Of a stretch of 21,175 bases of DNA, positions 1-8,978 are shown piece after piece. A program made the translations under genes and the position numbers. Numbering within the stretch: position 1 is the first letter of the stretch; every line of letters begins with the position of its first letter. This stretch comes from Acanthamoeba sp. SK_2022b (taxonomy: Eukaryota; Discosea; Longamoebia; Acanthamoebidae), in assembly GCA_027943245.1 (NCBI GenBank), contig JANDJZ010000634.1, forward strand, positions 1-21,175. Reading direction: 5' to 3'. The notes under the pieces were generated by a model. The model had not been told where the DNA came from. It did no database searches and saw only the letters and a list, made by a program, of their open reading frames with translations.

Positions 1-647
1 TCTCTTGTCGGTTGGGTCGGTCAGGTGCTACTTCTACCTCACCGAGTCGTGCAACACGTTGGTCATCGCCGACCCCTTCAACCCCGAGGTATCTCAGCCC
101 CTCCCTCTGCTCTGCGCCCGCGCCGCGTCGTCCCCCCTCCCCCCGCCTGTTCTTCGGGCGAGTGCTAACCGTCGACATGCACCAGCGCAACATCGGCCAC
201 AGCGTGTTTGGCATGTGGCGGGTGAAGGCGGCCTTCAAATACGCCTTCCACACGCTCATCTCGCCCTACACCACCAACTACGCCCCCACCCTCCTCTCCC
301 GTATGCCCCCCCCCTCCCCTCTCCTCATCTCTCTCTTCACCATCTCACCACGTCGGCCCGCAGGGATGCTGCAAAACGTGCCCGACGAAGAGCGAAGAGA
401 CGGCGGCGGAAGTGGTGGTGGACCTGCTGCTGCGTCCACTTCATCGTCGTCGTCGTCGTCTTCTTCATCGCCAGGAGCGCGAGTTGGAGGAAGACCTCGA
501 GGCGGTCCCGAGTTCGTCATCCCCCCTTGGGCGCCCTCGCACGCTGCCTACCTCAACCTCGAGTTCGGGAGCGGGGAGGGCGGCCGGCGCGACAGCTTCA
601 ACGCCTACGGCCCGCCCAGGCCCCCGGTGGTGGGACACGAGCCATGA
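1..647 (+). CDS. 3' end of an unrecognised gene (partial, three exons seen)
   Basis: This is the C-terminal part of a spliced gene whose beginning lies outside the window. Proposed exons are about 25-88, 186-300 and 364-647. The introns are 89-185 (GT...CAG, with a CTAAC branch-like site) and 301-363 (63 nt, GT...CAG). Phases agree, and the last exon ends at TGA 645-647. The peptide contains ESCNTLVIADPFNPE, then RNIGHSVFGMWRVKAAFKYAF, then a Gly/Ala/Ser-rich stretch made by a TCG/TCT codon run near 441-470. The tail is ordered-looking (PEFVIPPWAPSHAAYLNLEF) and rich in aromatic residues. I do not recognise the family. The exon pattern and codon use match the other genes here, so it is probably real, but no function can be given. 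Confidence 0.55.
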   Translation, partial: SCRLGRSGATSTSPSRATRWSSPTPSTPRYLSPSLCSAPAPRRPPSPRLFFGRVLTVDMHQRNIGHSVFGMWRVKAAFKYAFHTLISPYTTNYAPTLLSRMPPPSPLLISLFTISPRRPAGMLQNVPDEERRDGGGSGGGPAAASTSSSSSSSSSSPGARVGGRPRGGPEFVIPPWAPSHAAYLNLEFGSGEGGRRDSFNAYGPPRPPVVGHEP

Positions 648-1507
648 CCGCGGTGTATGTGTTGTTGATGTTGTGTACAAACAAACGAAGAAAACGGGAG
701 GAGAGACGCCCCTCGCGAGGAGCCAGTGTGGGTTTTTATTACACGAAGTGGTCGCAGTGGGGTATGTTTGTGCGCCGGGTCGGGGCAAGAACGCCATAGG
801 AGAAGCTTGCGCTGGGCCATCATCGTCTCAGGACAAACTTGCAGCATCGAGAAGAGGAAACGGCTTTAGTAACCTGCGCACTACAATGGCCATTGACAGC
901 AGTTGAGGCATACCGGCCCTGCGCGGACTGCTCTTCATGATCCAGGTCGGAGAGAAGATCCGAATGTTCATCTCGTTCGGGGCCTAGGAAGGTGGCGCAC
1001 GGAACGATAACAACTCTTGGTCAGGCGTGCGGGCCAACTCGGAAGGCCGGAGATGGTGCAGGGGGAAGGCGATGGTACCGAAGGGGGAGGCCATGTCTTT
1101 TAGTAATGCAACCCTCGCTAGCAGGGCGTCGAGCAACCTATCCTGCTCTGCATATTGCAGAGCGAAGAGGAGTCAGTGGATGAGGACCCAAAATATGGGT
1201 GCAAGAGGAAGGGGCACCCTCCGTCTCTTGTCGCTCCCGATTGGCTCCGGTTTCGGTCGAACCTAGTGCTGGTTAATAGGATAGCAAACGGTAGCGTGGA
1301 CAAGTGTACTCATGGAACCCACGTTGCTGCCCTACCCTTCTTCAGTTTCTGTTTTCTTCCTAATCTTAAGTGCAAAACAAAGGTAAGCTGGTACCAGCCG
1401 CGGACGTGTTTTAGTGAGAGTAAAATAGTGTATTAAAAAAGCCAAGCTTCGACCTTCATCGTCGATCGTTGGGTGGCCGAATAAAAAGGTAGTAGAGTAG
1501 GAAGAGT
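648..1507. other. Intergenic stretch with no recognisable gene
   Basis: About 860 nt lie between the convergent ends of the partial gene at 1-647 and the small gene at 1508-1891. Open frames here are short, lack the strong G/C third-position bias of real exons in this window, and encode nothing recognisable. I saw no tRNA-like T-loop or rRNA-like segment. The stretch should hold the 3' untranslated regions and cleavage sites of both neighbours. An AATAAA occurs near 1480 on the + strand, but it is far from the upstream stop codon and may be chance. Confidence 0.5.
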
Positions 1508-1891
1508 CTAGTGGGTGGTAGTGGTAGGAGCCACGCCCGCCTTGATGTCCCTGCCCTCCTGCTTAACGGCCTCGTTGCCGGTAACGGCGCCCTGAACCTC
1601 CTTCATGGTGCCCTTGATCTTCTGGCCGATCCCGACGTGCGTGCCTGCGGCCTCGTGCCTCGAGGGCTCAGCCACGATGGTCTCCTTGTGCAGGACAGGA
1701 TGCTCGGTGGTGATCTCGGTCTTGTGGACGGGCTGGACGTGGCGCTCCTTCTCGTGGATGACGGGCTGCACGTGGTGCTCCTTGTGGACGATCTCGGGGT
1801 GCTCGTGGACAACGTCCTTCTTCACGATGGGGGCGTCGTGGACGATGTTAGCGCCAGTGCCAGTCTTGGTCTTGTCAGCGTGGGTCGACAT
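1508..1891 (-). CDS. Small His/Glu/Val-rich protein with C-terminal GQKIKGT motif (unknown function)
   Basis: This is a single-exon gene of 127 codons plus stop. The start is the ATG at 1891, which follows a TATA box at a sensible distance. The protein is hydrophilic with no membrane segment. Residues about 15-70 are a low-complexity region of repeating V-x-H-E/P units, including EHHVQPVIHEKERHVQP and TEITTEHP. The C-terminal third carries IGQKIKGTMKEVQGAVTGNE followed by an EGR..K.G tail. The longer gene at 5620-6325 has both segments in the same order, so the two are paralogues. The composition resembles LEA-like or dehydrin-like stress proteins, and the KIKGT.KEVQG element recalls CsbD-type small stress proteins, but neither link is proven. 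Function unknown; likely a soluble, largely disordered protein. Confidence 0.85.
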   Translation of the reverse strand: MSTHADKTKTGTGANIVHDAPIVKKDVVHEHPEIVHKEHHVQPVIHEKERHVQPVHKTEITTEHPVLHKETIVAEPSRHEAAGTHVGIGQKIKGTMKEVQGAVTGNEAVKQEGRDIKAGVAPTTTTH

Positions 1892-1979
1892 GTTCGAATT
1901 GAGTGAGCGAGAGAGGTAGGTAGTTGTTGTTGCTGTGAGTGCTGGTTGTGTTAATGAGTACAGACTGCCCAGTTCCCCT

Positions 1980-1987
1980 CTTTTATA
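1980..1987 (-). promoter_or_regulatory. TATA box of the small His/Glu/Val-rich gene
   Basis: On the - strand this reads TATAAAAG, a perfect TATA box, about 90 nt upstream of the ATG at 1891. Transcription would start near 1950, leaving a 5' leader of about 60 nt rich in CAACAACAAC. It is the clearest core promoter element in the window and suggests a strongly expressed or inducible gene. Confidence 0.7.
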
Positions 1988-2228
1988 CTTGCCGCCCGAC
2001 ACCAGGTGAGAGTACCCAGTCCAACGAAAACCTAAAGGTAACCTGGTGGCGAATAGGCAGAAATTTCGGTGGTGCAAGTGTGTTGAAAGAGCCAGAGTGT
2101 TCACCACGGGGACGTGCCCATCTGAGATGGCCTTGCGCTCAGAGAAGGTTCGTGTGCATGTTCGAGATCTCACGAACATCCCAGGTCCTGACAGAAGGCG
2201 TGTGCAGTGTTGTGTGGGCTTTTTTTTT
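1988..2228. other. Upstream region of the small gene and 3' end of the epimerase
   Basis: No gene is seen here. The stretch should hold upstream control sites of the gene at 1508-1891 and the 3' untranslated region of the epimerase. On the - strand the epimerase stop codon TAA is followed directly by a run of about ten A residues (2221-2230 is a T run on the + strand). Confidence 0.4.
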
Positions 2229-4293
2229 TTACTGCTGCGGGCTGGCTTGCTCGTCGTACAGCTGTTGGAAGATCTTGGCGCAGAGATAGAGCGTGCGGGG
2301 CACGTGAAAGCAGCCCTTCCACTTGCCGCCCTTCAGCTGCAGCAGCACCTCGCCTGCCCCGCCGGTGCATCCCCTTATTGTGAGGCCTCTCCGTTCGCAC
2401 AGCCAGCCGGCGCTGGTCCCAAAGAGCCAGGAAGATGGCGTTGCGCGTACCTCGCCTGTTGAGGTAGCCGAACCACTCGCCGTTGACCGGATCGGGGAAG
2501 TGCTTCCACGTGTAGTCAAAGACCTTTGAAGACGGTCATGGTGGTGAAGGAGAGAAGGCGTTGAGGTCAGCTCCATTCTGCCTCGCGAGGTTGGCGCGAC
2601 GAGTAGCTGTGTGTTTACCTTCATGTACCACTCCGCGTAGACCTCCTTCTTGGTGATTTGGTAGGCGAGAGCCAGCGCCACGAGGGACTCGCCGTGGACC
2701 CACCATAGCTTTTGGTCCCACTCGAGCTGCTGCGGCGGCTTCCCATCTGGAACAGCGAGTCGCGCAATCCAGTCAGCAGGCCGATGGGAGCGCAAGAAGT
2801 GGTCATGCGAGAAGATGAATCACCAATGTCCATGAAGTAGAAGAAGCCGCCAAACTCCTTGTCCCAACCAAACTCGAGCGTGGACAGCAAAACCCTCTCC
2901 GCCTACACGTACGCCACACGATCAACGCCAAAAGGTGTGTCCAGTGACAGCCCGACACATCTGAGGAAGGGCTCTGCTGCAGGAAGGGGAGCGGGTGTGA
3001 CCTTCTCGATTAAGTCCGTGCGGCCCTTCCTACGTGCGGCGTTCATCAGGAACCACATGCACTGCACCAAGGTGGGAGCGGCCATGTCAGAAGGAGAAAG
3101 TGGGTGCAGCGGCTATGCAATGCGTTACCTCAATGGTGTGGCCAGGGTTTACAAGGCGACCCTCAAAGGTGTCCTTGCTCTCTGGCTTCTCGGGGATCAC
3201 GTTTTCTCTCAAGAGGTTCTGCCACATCAGACCCGCTCCCCGGTGGTGAGCCTCTCCCCATAGAAGCAGTCAAAGAGGGGCGACAGTTGGCGATGCACCT
3301 TCTCCCGATCGAGAAAGAGCTCGAAGATATCGTCCATGTGGGCTTCCATGCGCTTCTCGATCTCGTCGTTGGTGAGCCCCACGTCAAAGTCGGCAAACTT
3401 GTCCTTCAGTTCGAGGATCTCCATGCACAGGTTGATGTCGATCATGGGGAAGGCCAGACCTGCGCAGAGCACAGCGTCACAACCTTTACGCGAGATAGAG
3501 CATTGTGTTGGACCCACCTCGGAATGGGCGAGTGCCAGGATGCGCCTTGTTCCAGTGACCTTTGGGGTTGCTCTTCCTTCTCTCGATATTGTGGAAGATA
3601 TCGGCCGCACGCTCCTGTTGGGCGAGCCCGACATCAGCTGTCACACAAAACAGACAGGAAGGGGGTACAAGCACAGAGAGAGAGAGAGAGAGAGAGGCCT
3701 CTCAAGGTACCTTGGCCCACGCCCGACCGGAGGCCTTTGCATACTGCGTGAAAGCCATGCAAGCAAAGAAGTCGCTGAAGATGTTGTAGGGCTCGATGAT
3801 GGGCTCACCCTCTCGCGTCAGCGAGAAGTAGAAGTTGCCGTCTCCATCCACGCCATGCTCGCGCAGGAAATCCGCCCCAAGCCTGCCACGATAACACAAC
3901 AAGATGGGGCCTAGGTCAGGCGCAGGTGTTAAGCCGCTCTGAACCAGTGGGATGGGGTTGCGTACATGGCCATCTCGAGCCAGGTCTGCTTGGTGGCGGC
4001 GTCCACAGTCTCCACTTCATTGTAGAGCTTGGAGAACATCCATACCTCCCGCGCTTGCAACCACAAGAACTGCGGCACGCGCACCGGGATAAGTGACCAA
4101 GAGGGTGCATGGAGTACGAGGTTCGTGGGGGAGGCACCTTGTCAGTGTCGAATGGCTTGCCGGTGGTGTCAAGGCAGGTGAAGTAGCCACCCTTCTCGCG
4201 GTCGGGCGAGTTCTTTACCCAGAACGGCAGGACATCGGAGAACAGTGCCTCCCTGTAGAGCTTGAGGTGGTCCGCAATCACCTCCTTGTCCAT
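2229..4293 (-). CDS. N-acylglucosamine 2-epimerase (renin-binding protein family)
   Basis: The enzyme interconverts GlcNAc and ManNAc in the cytosol, feeding or draining amino-sugar and sialic-acid precursors. Eleven coding exons, in gene order: 4293-4138, 4069-3966, 3882-3711, 3614-3518, 3459-3299, 3218-3129, 3061-3002, 2902-2824, 2746-2619, 2523-2451, 2353-2229. They sum to 1245 nt, or 414 residues, the normal family length. Diagnostic segments in order are [79 protein letters not shown] and [13 protein letters not shown]. The His in WWVHGE and in GCFHVPR match family histidines implicated in catalysis. Introns are 58-99 nt. The intron at 3219-3298 (donor GTGCAT) was chosen because it restores frame and aligns the flanks; the exon otherwise runs into a stop. 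One intron holds an AG repeat (3675-3696). Confidence 0.93.
3675..3696. repeat. (AG)n microsatellite in an epimerase intron
   Basis: Eleven AG units lie within the epimerase intron 3615-3710. On the coding strand this is a CT-rich tract that may act as extended polypyrimidine sequence. Similar shorter purine/pyrimidine runs lie in ligase intron 9998-10068 and kinase intron 12367-12470. Confidence 0.9.
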
Positions 4294-4298
4294 GACGT

Positions 4299-4436
4299 CT
4301 GCATGGAGAAACGCGACATGACGGGGGCGGCCCGGGTCATGGCCAACAATACACAGATAAATGTAAGGGTAAAGAAATAAGACCTCTGGCTCCGGATCGG
4401 TGCACCGTGATGAAATAGGGACCAGCTCTAACTTAC
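4299..4436 (-). other. Probable 5' UTR intron of the epimerase gene
   Basis: On the - strand a strong donor (GTAAGT at 4436) and an acceptor (CAG ending at 4299) flank 138 nt. The acceptor lies five bases upstream of the ATG at 4293. The short sequence upstream of the donor has no ATG in frame, so this is best read as an intron in the leader. Transcription would then begin above about 4440, within the divergent region shared with IscU. Confidence 0.55.
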
Positions 4437-4581
4437 CCACTTGAAGGTGGTGCCGATGATGCCGGTTTTATGCCAAGAAAAAAGCCACGTCAGCGCTTGT
4501 CATCTAACGCAACCCTATTTTCCAGCAGGCGAGCCACATTTAAAATAATCATCTACAGATCGGCACAAGCCACAACTCGCC
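4437..4581. promoter_or_regulatory. Divergent promoter region between the epimerase and IscU
   Basis: The two start codons are 288 nt apart and face away from each other, with the epimerase leader intron taking up nearly half of that. On the + strand a TTTAAAAT element at 4539-4546 lies about 36 nt before the IscU ATG and is the only AT-rich core-promoter candidate. On the - strand GGCATAAAACC near 4462-4472 is TATA-like, but it sits too close to the leader donor to be certain. Confidence 0.45.
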
Positions 4582-5122
4582 ATGTTGAGAACCAGAGCAT
4601 CTACCGTGTTGGCACGAAATGGAGGAATGAGAATGGTGGGAGGAGGAGCACAGCGACTTTATCACGAGCGTGTTATTGATCACTACGAGAACCCGCGAAA
4701 TGTTGGTTCGCTTGACAAGAGCGCCACGAACGTCGGCACCGGCCTCGTGGGCGCTCCTGCCTGCGGCGATGTCATGGTACGGGCCATTTTCTGTTCAATA
4801 TAAGCTCTCGACGATTAGTAATCTTTGATGAATCCTACAGAAATTGCAAATCGAGGTTAAGGACGGAAAGATCGTGAATGCGGTGTTCAAGACTTTTGGC
4901 TGCGGATCGGCCATTGCTAGCAGCTCTCTAGCCACTGAGTGGGTGAAGGGCAAGAGCATCGATGAAGCTAAGGTGATCAAGAACTCTCAAATCGCCAAGC
5001 ACCTCGCTCTGCCGCCTGTCAAGCTCCACTGCAGCATGCTTGCAGAGGACGCCATCAAGTCGGCCATCGGCGACTATGAGAAGAAGCAAAAGGCAAAGCT
5101 CGAGGCCGCCCAGCAGCAGTAA
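4582..5122 (+). CDS. ISCU: Mitochondrial iron-sulfur cluster scaffold protein IscU
   Basis: IscU is the scaffold on which the cysteine desulfurase complex builds [2Fe-2S] clusters in the mitochondrial matrix. Exons are 4582-4776 and 4841-5122, giving 158 residues; the intron is 64 nt (GTACGG...TACAG). The first 25 or so residues are Arg-rich with no acids (MLRTRASTVLARNGGMRMVG), as expected for a matrix-targeting peptide. The core starts at LYHERVIDHYENPRNVG. All cluster ligands are present: C61 and D63 in GAPACGD, C86 in FKTFGCGSAIASSS, and H128/C129 in LPPVKLHCSMLAEDA. The LPPVK stretch is the known docking site for the mitochondrial Hsp70. The start is the first ATG and gives the expected presequence. 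An AATAAA occurs at 5125-5130, right after the stop. Confidence 0.96.
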
Positions 5123-5124
5123 GC

Positions 5125-5130
5125 AATAAA
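5125..5130 (+). terminator. Polyadenylation signal of IscU
   Basis: AATAAA begins three bases after the TAA stop codon of the IscU gene. A pyrimidine- and GT-rich stretch (TTTGTACATCGTTTT) follows within 20 nt, consistent with a downstream element. The resulting 3' UTR would be very short, as is usual in compact protist genomes. Confidence 0.55.
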
Positions 5131-5619
5131 CATATTTGTACATCGTTTTACCTGATGAACAGACCTGCCCACGCAACAAGGCCTTAGCTGCGTGCACATG
5201 CTGCGCATTGGCTTGTGAGAGTGGTTCGCCAACGAAGCCAAGGAAGGGTGGGTCGCAGTGTAACGCTGCAAGGTGCCGAAGCCGAAATCCTTTCTGAAAA
5301 AGGACGTGAGCTGGGCGACGCGGGAGACTTCAGTGGTATACCTCGCAGAAGGACAAGAACGTCAGCTGCCCGGCTGCTTCATCTGGTCATGTTATTCAGT
5401 TGCTTAGCCGAAATTCCGGTTCCTTTGTCCCCCGCTTCTCTCCGAACAGTCTGATGGCAGGTTTCAGGCCAGAGAGGGTGGCGGTAGTGGGCCTGTTGCC
5501 CCATCACCCCACACAATCAACCGTCACTCAACCCAAGGAGGTTCGCCATCTGCTTGCCAAGAGCGCGTGCGAGTGCCACTGATGCTTTCCTAACATTGCA
5601 ACGTCGTGTCTCTTGCAGA
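5131..5619 (+). promoter_or_regulatory. IscU 3' side, and promoter plus probable leader intron of the paralogue gene
   Basis: No coding exon is recognised in about 490 nt. The 3' end of the stretch looks like the end of an intron: a CTAAC-like branch site near 5590, a pyrimidine-rich tract, then TTGCAG at 5613-5618, one base before the ATG at 5620. The gene at 5620 therefore probably has an untranslated first exon here. I could not choose a single donor; GGTTCGCC near 5540 and others upstream are possible. Confidence 0.45.
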
Positions 5620-6325
5620 ATGTCGAACCTTCCCCCCACAAACGTGGTCACAGATAGCGAGGTGGCAGCGGCTGCGGCCGTGTCCCCCGCGCGTGTAGTC
5701 CCTGCGGTGCCCGTCTTGCCCGTTGCCACAGCCACCACCGTTCTGCCTGCTGACGCGGCTACCCGGGCCACCACCAGCCCGGTAATACACGGCGCCACCA
5801 GCATCATCGAACACCAGCCCATTATTGAGCGGGAGCTGGTAGTTGAGCACCCGGTCGAGGTGCGGCATGAGCACCACATTCAGCCCATCATCCACGAGCG
5901 GGAACGCCAGATCCAACCGATCATCAGGACCGAGGTAACCACTGAAACTAAGGTGGTCGAGTCTGTACGTCTCCCGGTCACGTTGTATTGGTTGAGTGTT
6001 ATTTAAACCTCTTTGGTCGTGTGAACCACAGGATGTGGACAGGGTGCTGCCTCCTGTCGTGGAACAGCGAGAGGTCGGGGGAGCTCCAGTTATTACCCCT
6101 GTGGCGGCCCCTGTCGCAGTCGCCACCACTCCTGCAGTTGCAGTTCCAGTTACTGCCACAGGCGTGACCGGAACCGGCACCGCGGCGCACCGCGCCACCA
6201 TCGGCCAGAAGATCAAGGGCACCATAAAGGAGGTGCAGGGCACCATCACTCACAACCCCGCTAAAAAGGAGGAAGGCCGCCTGCTTAAGCAGGGGATTGA
6301 TCCCACCAAGCACACCATGGCCTAA
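5620..6325 (+). CDS. Ala/Val/Pro-rich paralogue of the small His/Glu/Val-rich protein (unknown function)
   Basis: Two exons, 5620-5964 and 6032-6325, give 212 residues; the 67-nt intron is GTACGT...CACAG. The ATG at 5620 follows an apparent leader-intron acceptor by one base. The N-terminal 55 residues are Ala/Val-rich. Then comes a repeat-like region with RHEHHIQPIIHERERQIQP and TEVTTET, matching EHHVQPVIHEKERHVQP and TEITTEHP of the gene at 1508-1891. A second Ala/Val/Pro/Thr-rich linker follows, then IGQKIKGTIKEVQGTITHN and an EGR..KQG tail. So it is the same architecture as the shorter paralogue with low-complexity insertions. No membrane segment is convincing. An ATTAAA near 6402 may be the polyadenylation signal. 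Function unknown; a disordered stress-type protein is one possibility. Confidence 0.85.
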
Positions 6326-6508
6326 GTAATCAACCAACATCCCTCCGAACTGTTTTGTGGAAAGGTGTTTGCAAGTAAACGTGCCCATTCTTAATTATGC
6401 ATTAAAAAATATATAATATTGTGTTGAATTGGTATGTCGGGTATGTGCTCACTTTTCGTGCATTTATCGCGCCAGCGCAAAGAACGAAGATTCTGAGCCG
6501 AAGAGAAG
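6326..6508 (+). promoter_or_regulatory. 3' end of the paralogue gene and SR-gene promoter region
   Basis: A strongly AT-rich patch (TTAATTATGCATTAAAAAATATATAATATT, about 6391-6420, given here as position only) stands out in GC-rich surroundings. It holds ATTAAA for the upstream gene and TATA-like sequence about 90-100 nt before the SR protein ATG at 6509. It could serve both roles. Confidence 0.4.
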
Positions 6509-7569
6509 ATGAGCACGGACAGGTACACGATCTGGGTGGGCAATCTCAACTACGATACTCGCACAAGGGATCTTGAGCGGCTCTTTGATGAGGCAGGACG
6601 CATCCGGCGCGTATTCCATCCGTATGGCAAGGGCTACGCGTTCATCGAGTTCGAGAGGTATTTGTCCCCAAGAGTGAGCCTGTCCTTTCACTTGAACTCA
6701 TCCTTTGCAAGCAGCTGAACGGCAATGGTGCACCAGATGCGCAGTATTGCTCGGTTAGTTAGATTGGTTGATGGTTGGTTTGGGTTTCGGTGCTGCAATG
6801 GGGCTGCACGTGGTCGCATGCACTGGCAATCGCGATGGCACCTTCGCCCCACTCACCGTATACACCAACCACCAATCTTCTCGCAAGCTTACCTTCCAAA
6901 TTGATCCATCCAAATTCAAATGTCATTTTCAGTACCAAGTCGGCGTCTGATATCGATGCCCCCGGACCAGCATGCTCACGCAATCTGTGCTGCGTGGTGT
7001 GCCGCAGGAGCTCGGATGCTCGCTGGGCTACCCGCGAACTGGACGGCGAGATGCTCGACGGCCGCGCGCTGAAGGTCGAAGGCGCCAACCGACGCAGCTC
7101 CTCCGACCGCTACATGTCGGGCCGCGGTGGCCGCAGCAGCCGATACGACTCGGACAGCGACGACGATCGCCGCCGACACAGCAGCCGCAGGAAGCGCTCC
7201 TACTCCCGCTCCCGTTCTCGCTCGCGCTCCAGGTCCAGGTCCCCGCGCAGCGACTCGGAGGACGAGCGCAGGCACAAGCGTTCCCGCCGCTCCCGCAGCG
7301 CGTCGCGTTCGCCGCGCAGGGACCGATCCAGGTCCCGGTCCAAGTCGCCCAGGAGGGACAAGTCGAAGTCCCGGTCCAAGTCGCCCCGGGACAGGTCAAG
7401 GTCCAAGTCGCCCAGGGACAAGCCCAGGTCCAAGTCGCCTTCGCCCGCCCGCAAAGACGACGCGCCCCGGGACAAGTCACCGGATCGCGCTCCGGACGGC
7501 AACAACGCCGGCGAGGGCGAAGGCGAGGCCAGGGCCAAGTCTCCGTCGCCTGCTCGTGCCGACGAGTAG
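6509..7569 (+). CDS. SR-type splicing factor (one RRM plus RS domain)
   Basis: SR proteins bind exonic enhancers through the RRM and recruit spliceosome parts through the phosphorylated Arg-Ser tail, in the nucleus. Two exons, 6509-6657 and 7008-7569, give 236 residues. The RRM spans about residues 6-78: RNP2 is IWVGNL (8-13), RNP1 is KGYAFIEF (41-48), and the last helix and strand are ATRELDGEMLDGRALKVE. A short Gly-rich linker (SGRGGRSS) follows, then about 140 residues of SR/RS and KSPR repeats ending at TAG 7567-7569. The junction Arg codon is split AG/G across the intron, which aligns the RRM without a gap. The domain order is like SRSF3/SRSF7, but I do not assign orthology. The single intron is 350 nt, the longest in the window. 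Confidence 0.92.
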
Positions 7570-7725
7570 TTCCATTACGAGTAGTGGAATGGAACCCGAG
7601 CCGGCTCTCCACACCAGCAGCGCCGGTTAGAGCAGTGGTGTGGTCCGTCTTTGTCGCCTCGAACAAACAAATACAACGGGAGCTTGTTTGCGTTCAGAAT
7701 TCCTCCTGCGCCCACTGGGCCAGGC
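7570..7725. other. Convergent intergenic region between SR gene and ligase gene
   Basis: Only 156 nt separate the two facing stop codons, so the 3' ends of the transcripts must be very short or overlap. No AATAAA is obvious on the + strand. On the - strand no clear signal is visible either. Confidence 0.4.
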
Positions 7726-8905
7726 TCAGGCAAAGATGGCGGCGACGAGCGCCTTGGTGGTGGGGCCGAGGTCGCGCACGCTGCGCCAGTAGCCCACGGC
7801 CTCGGTGTGCTCGCCCTTGTGGAGCGAGAAGAGGAACATCTTCTGCTCCTTGGAGTGCTTGGCGATGGCCCGCGCCAGGTCCTTCCGCTCCCCGATGTCC
7901 CGCACCTCGGCCCAGAGCCCATCGATCGTGGCCAGGAACCTGTCCAAGCTCTCCCGCACGTACAGCAGCCTGCGCCCCCCTCCCCGGTCAGTGCACGCCA
8001 CACACAGAGGCACACCCAACAACCGCGCGCGCACCAGTTGGCCCACTGGGGAACGCAGGCGCAGAAGCGGCGGACGAGGTGAGGGTCGTCGTAGAGGTCC
8101 TTGAGGAGGTCGTAGAAGAGGCGCTGCTTCTGGTTGAACGGGAGGTAGGGGTCGAGCTGCTCGAGCGACGCGTATCGCTTGGCGCGGAACGTGACCCGCT
8201 TGAACCGCCCGTCGCGGGCCACCAGCCCCTCGTAGTCGAGCCACTGCTGGCCCGTCCGCTCCTCACACTCCCTCTGGACCAGCTTGAAGATCTCGGTCTG
8301 CTGGGCCAGCTTCTGGTCCCTCTCGCCGAGCTCGTTGTAGCGTCGGATCGCGTCGCTCAGCGCGGCGGGCAGCTTGTCCGCCGCCGCGTCGAGCACGGCG
8401 AACTCGGGCTGGGCGATGTGTTGCCAGCCGTGGCGGTCGGCGATGGCGGCGAGCGCAGGGCCGTCCGCCTCGGCCATGGTCCCGGTCAGCTCCCGCACGC
8501 CGACCGCCACAACGCGCTCGGCCTGTTCGTCGACCGCCACCGTCGGCGTCTCGCGGCAAGACTGGAGAACGAACACGTAGCTGCGGGGCTGGCCCTTTTC
8601 CTCGTCCACGTGCGGCAGCCGATAGCCCCTCTTGGCCCACAAGTCCCAGAAGACTCGCGCGATCTCGGCGTTGGCGCGTGCCTTGACTTCGCGTTCGTCG
8701 ACGTGGAGAATTGAGCAACGGTCGACGTCGTCCGCCCGGAGGGCGGTGCGCTCGGCGAGGAGGGCAGCGCGCGCCTTCCACTCGATCTGTCGGCCCATCA
8801 GGTTGTTGCCGATGTAGGTAGACACCAGCCACTCTCCCTCGTATAGGAACAGGTTGACCGTCACGCCGTTCAGCTTTTCTGCACCACGACCGATCTCCAA
8901 TCAGC

Positions 8906-8978
<73 letters not shown>

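Noticed and set aside
3163..3298. Possible frameshift or sequencing error in the epimerase, where the exon frame hits TGA after TTGER
   Set aside because: An 80-nt GTGCAT...GGCAG intron at 3219-3298 explains the frame change and aligns the flanks (DREK joined to NLLRENV) with the family.
4437..4480. An extra coding exon upstream of the epimerase start (reading [10 protein letters not shown])
   Set aside because: No ATG precedes it in frame within a reasonable distance, and family members start near the chosen Met, so it is treated as leader.
6972..8714. 580-codon open frame on the + strand, overlapping the SR gene and the ligase gene
   Set aside because: It is a shadow of two real coding regions. 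It reads the SR repeats out of frame (Gln/Arg-rich nonsense) and the antisense of ligase exon 8035-8878; the real genes have domain motifs and correct splice phases.
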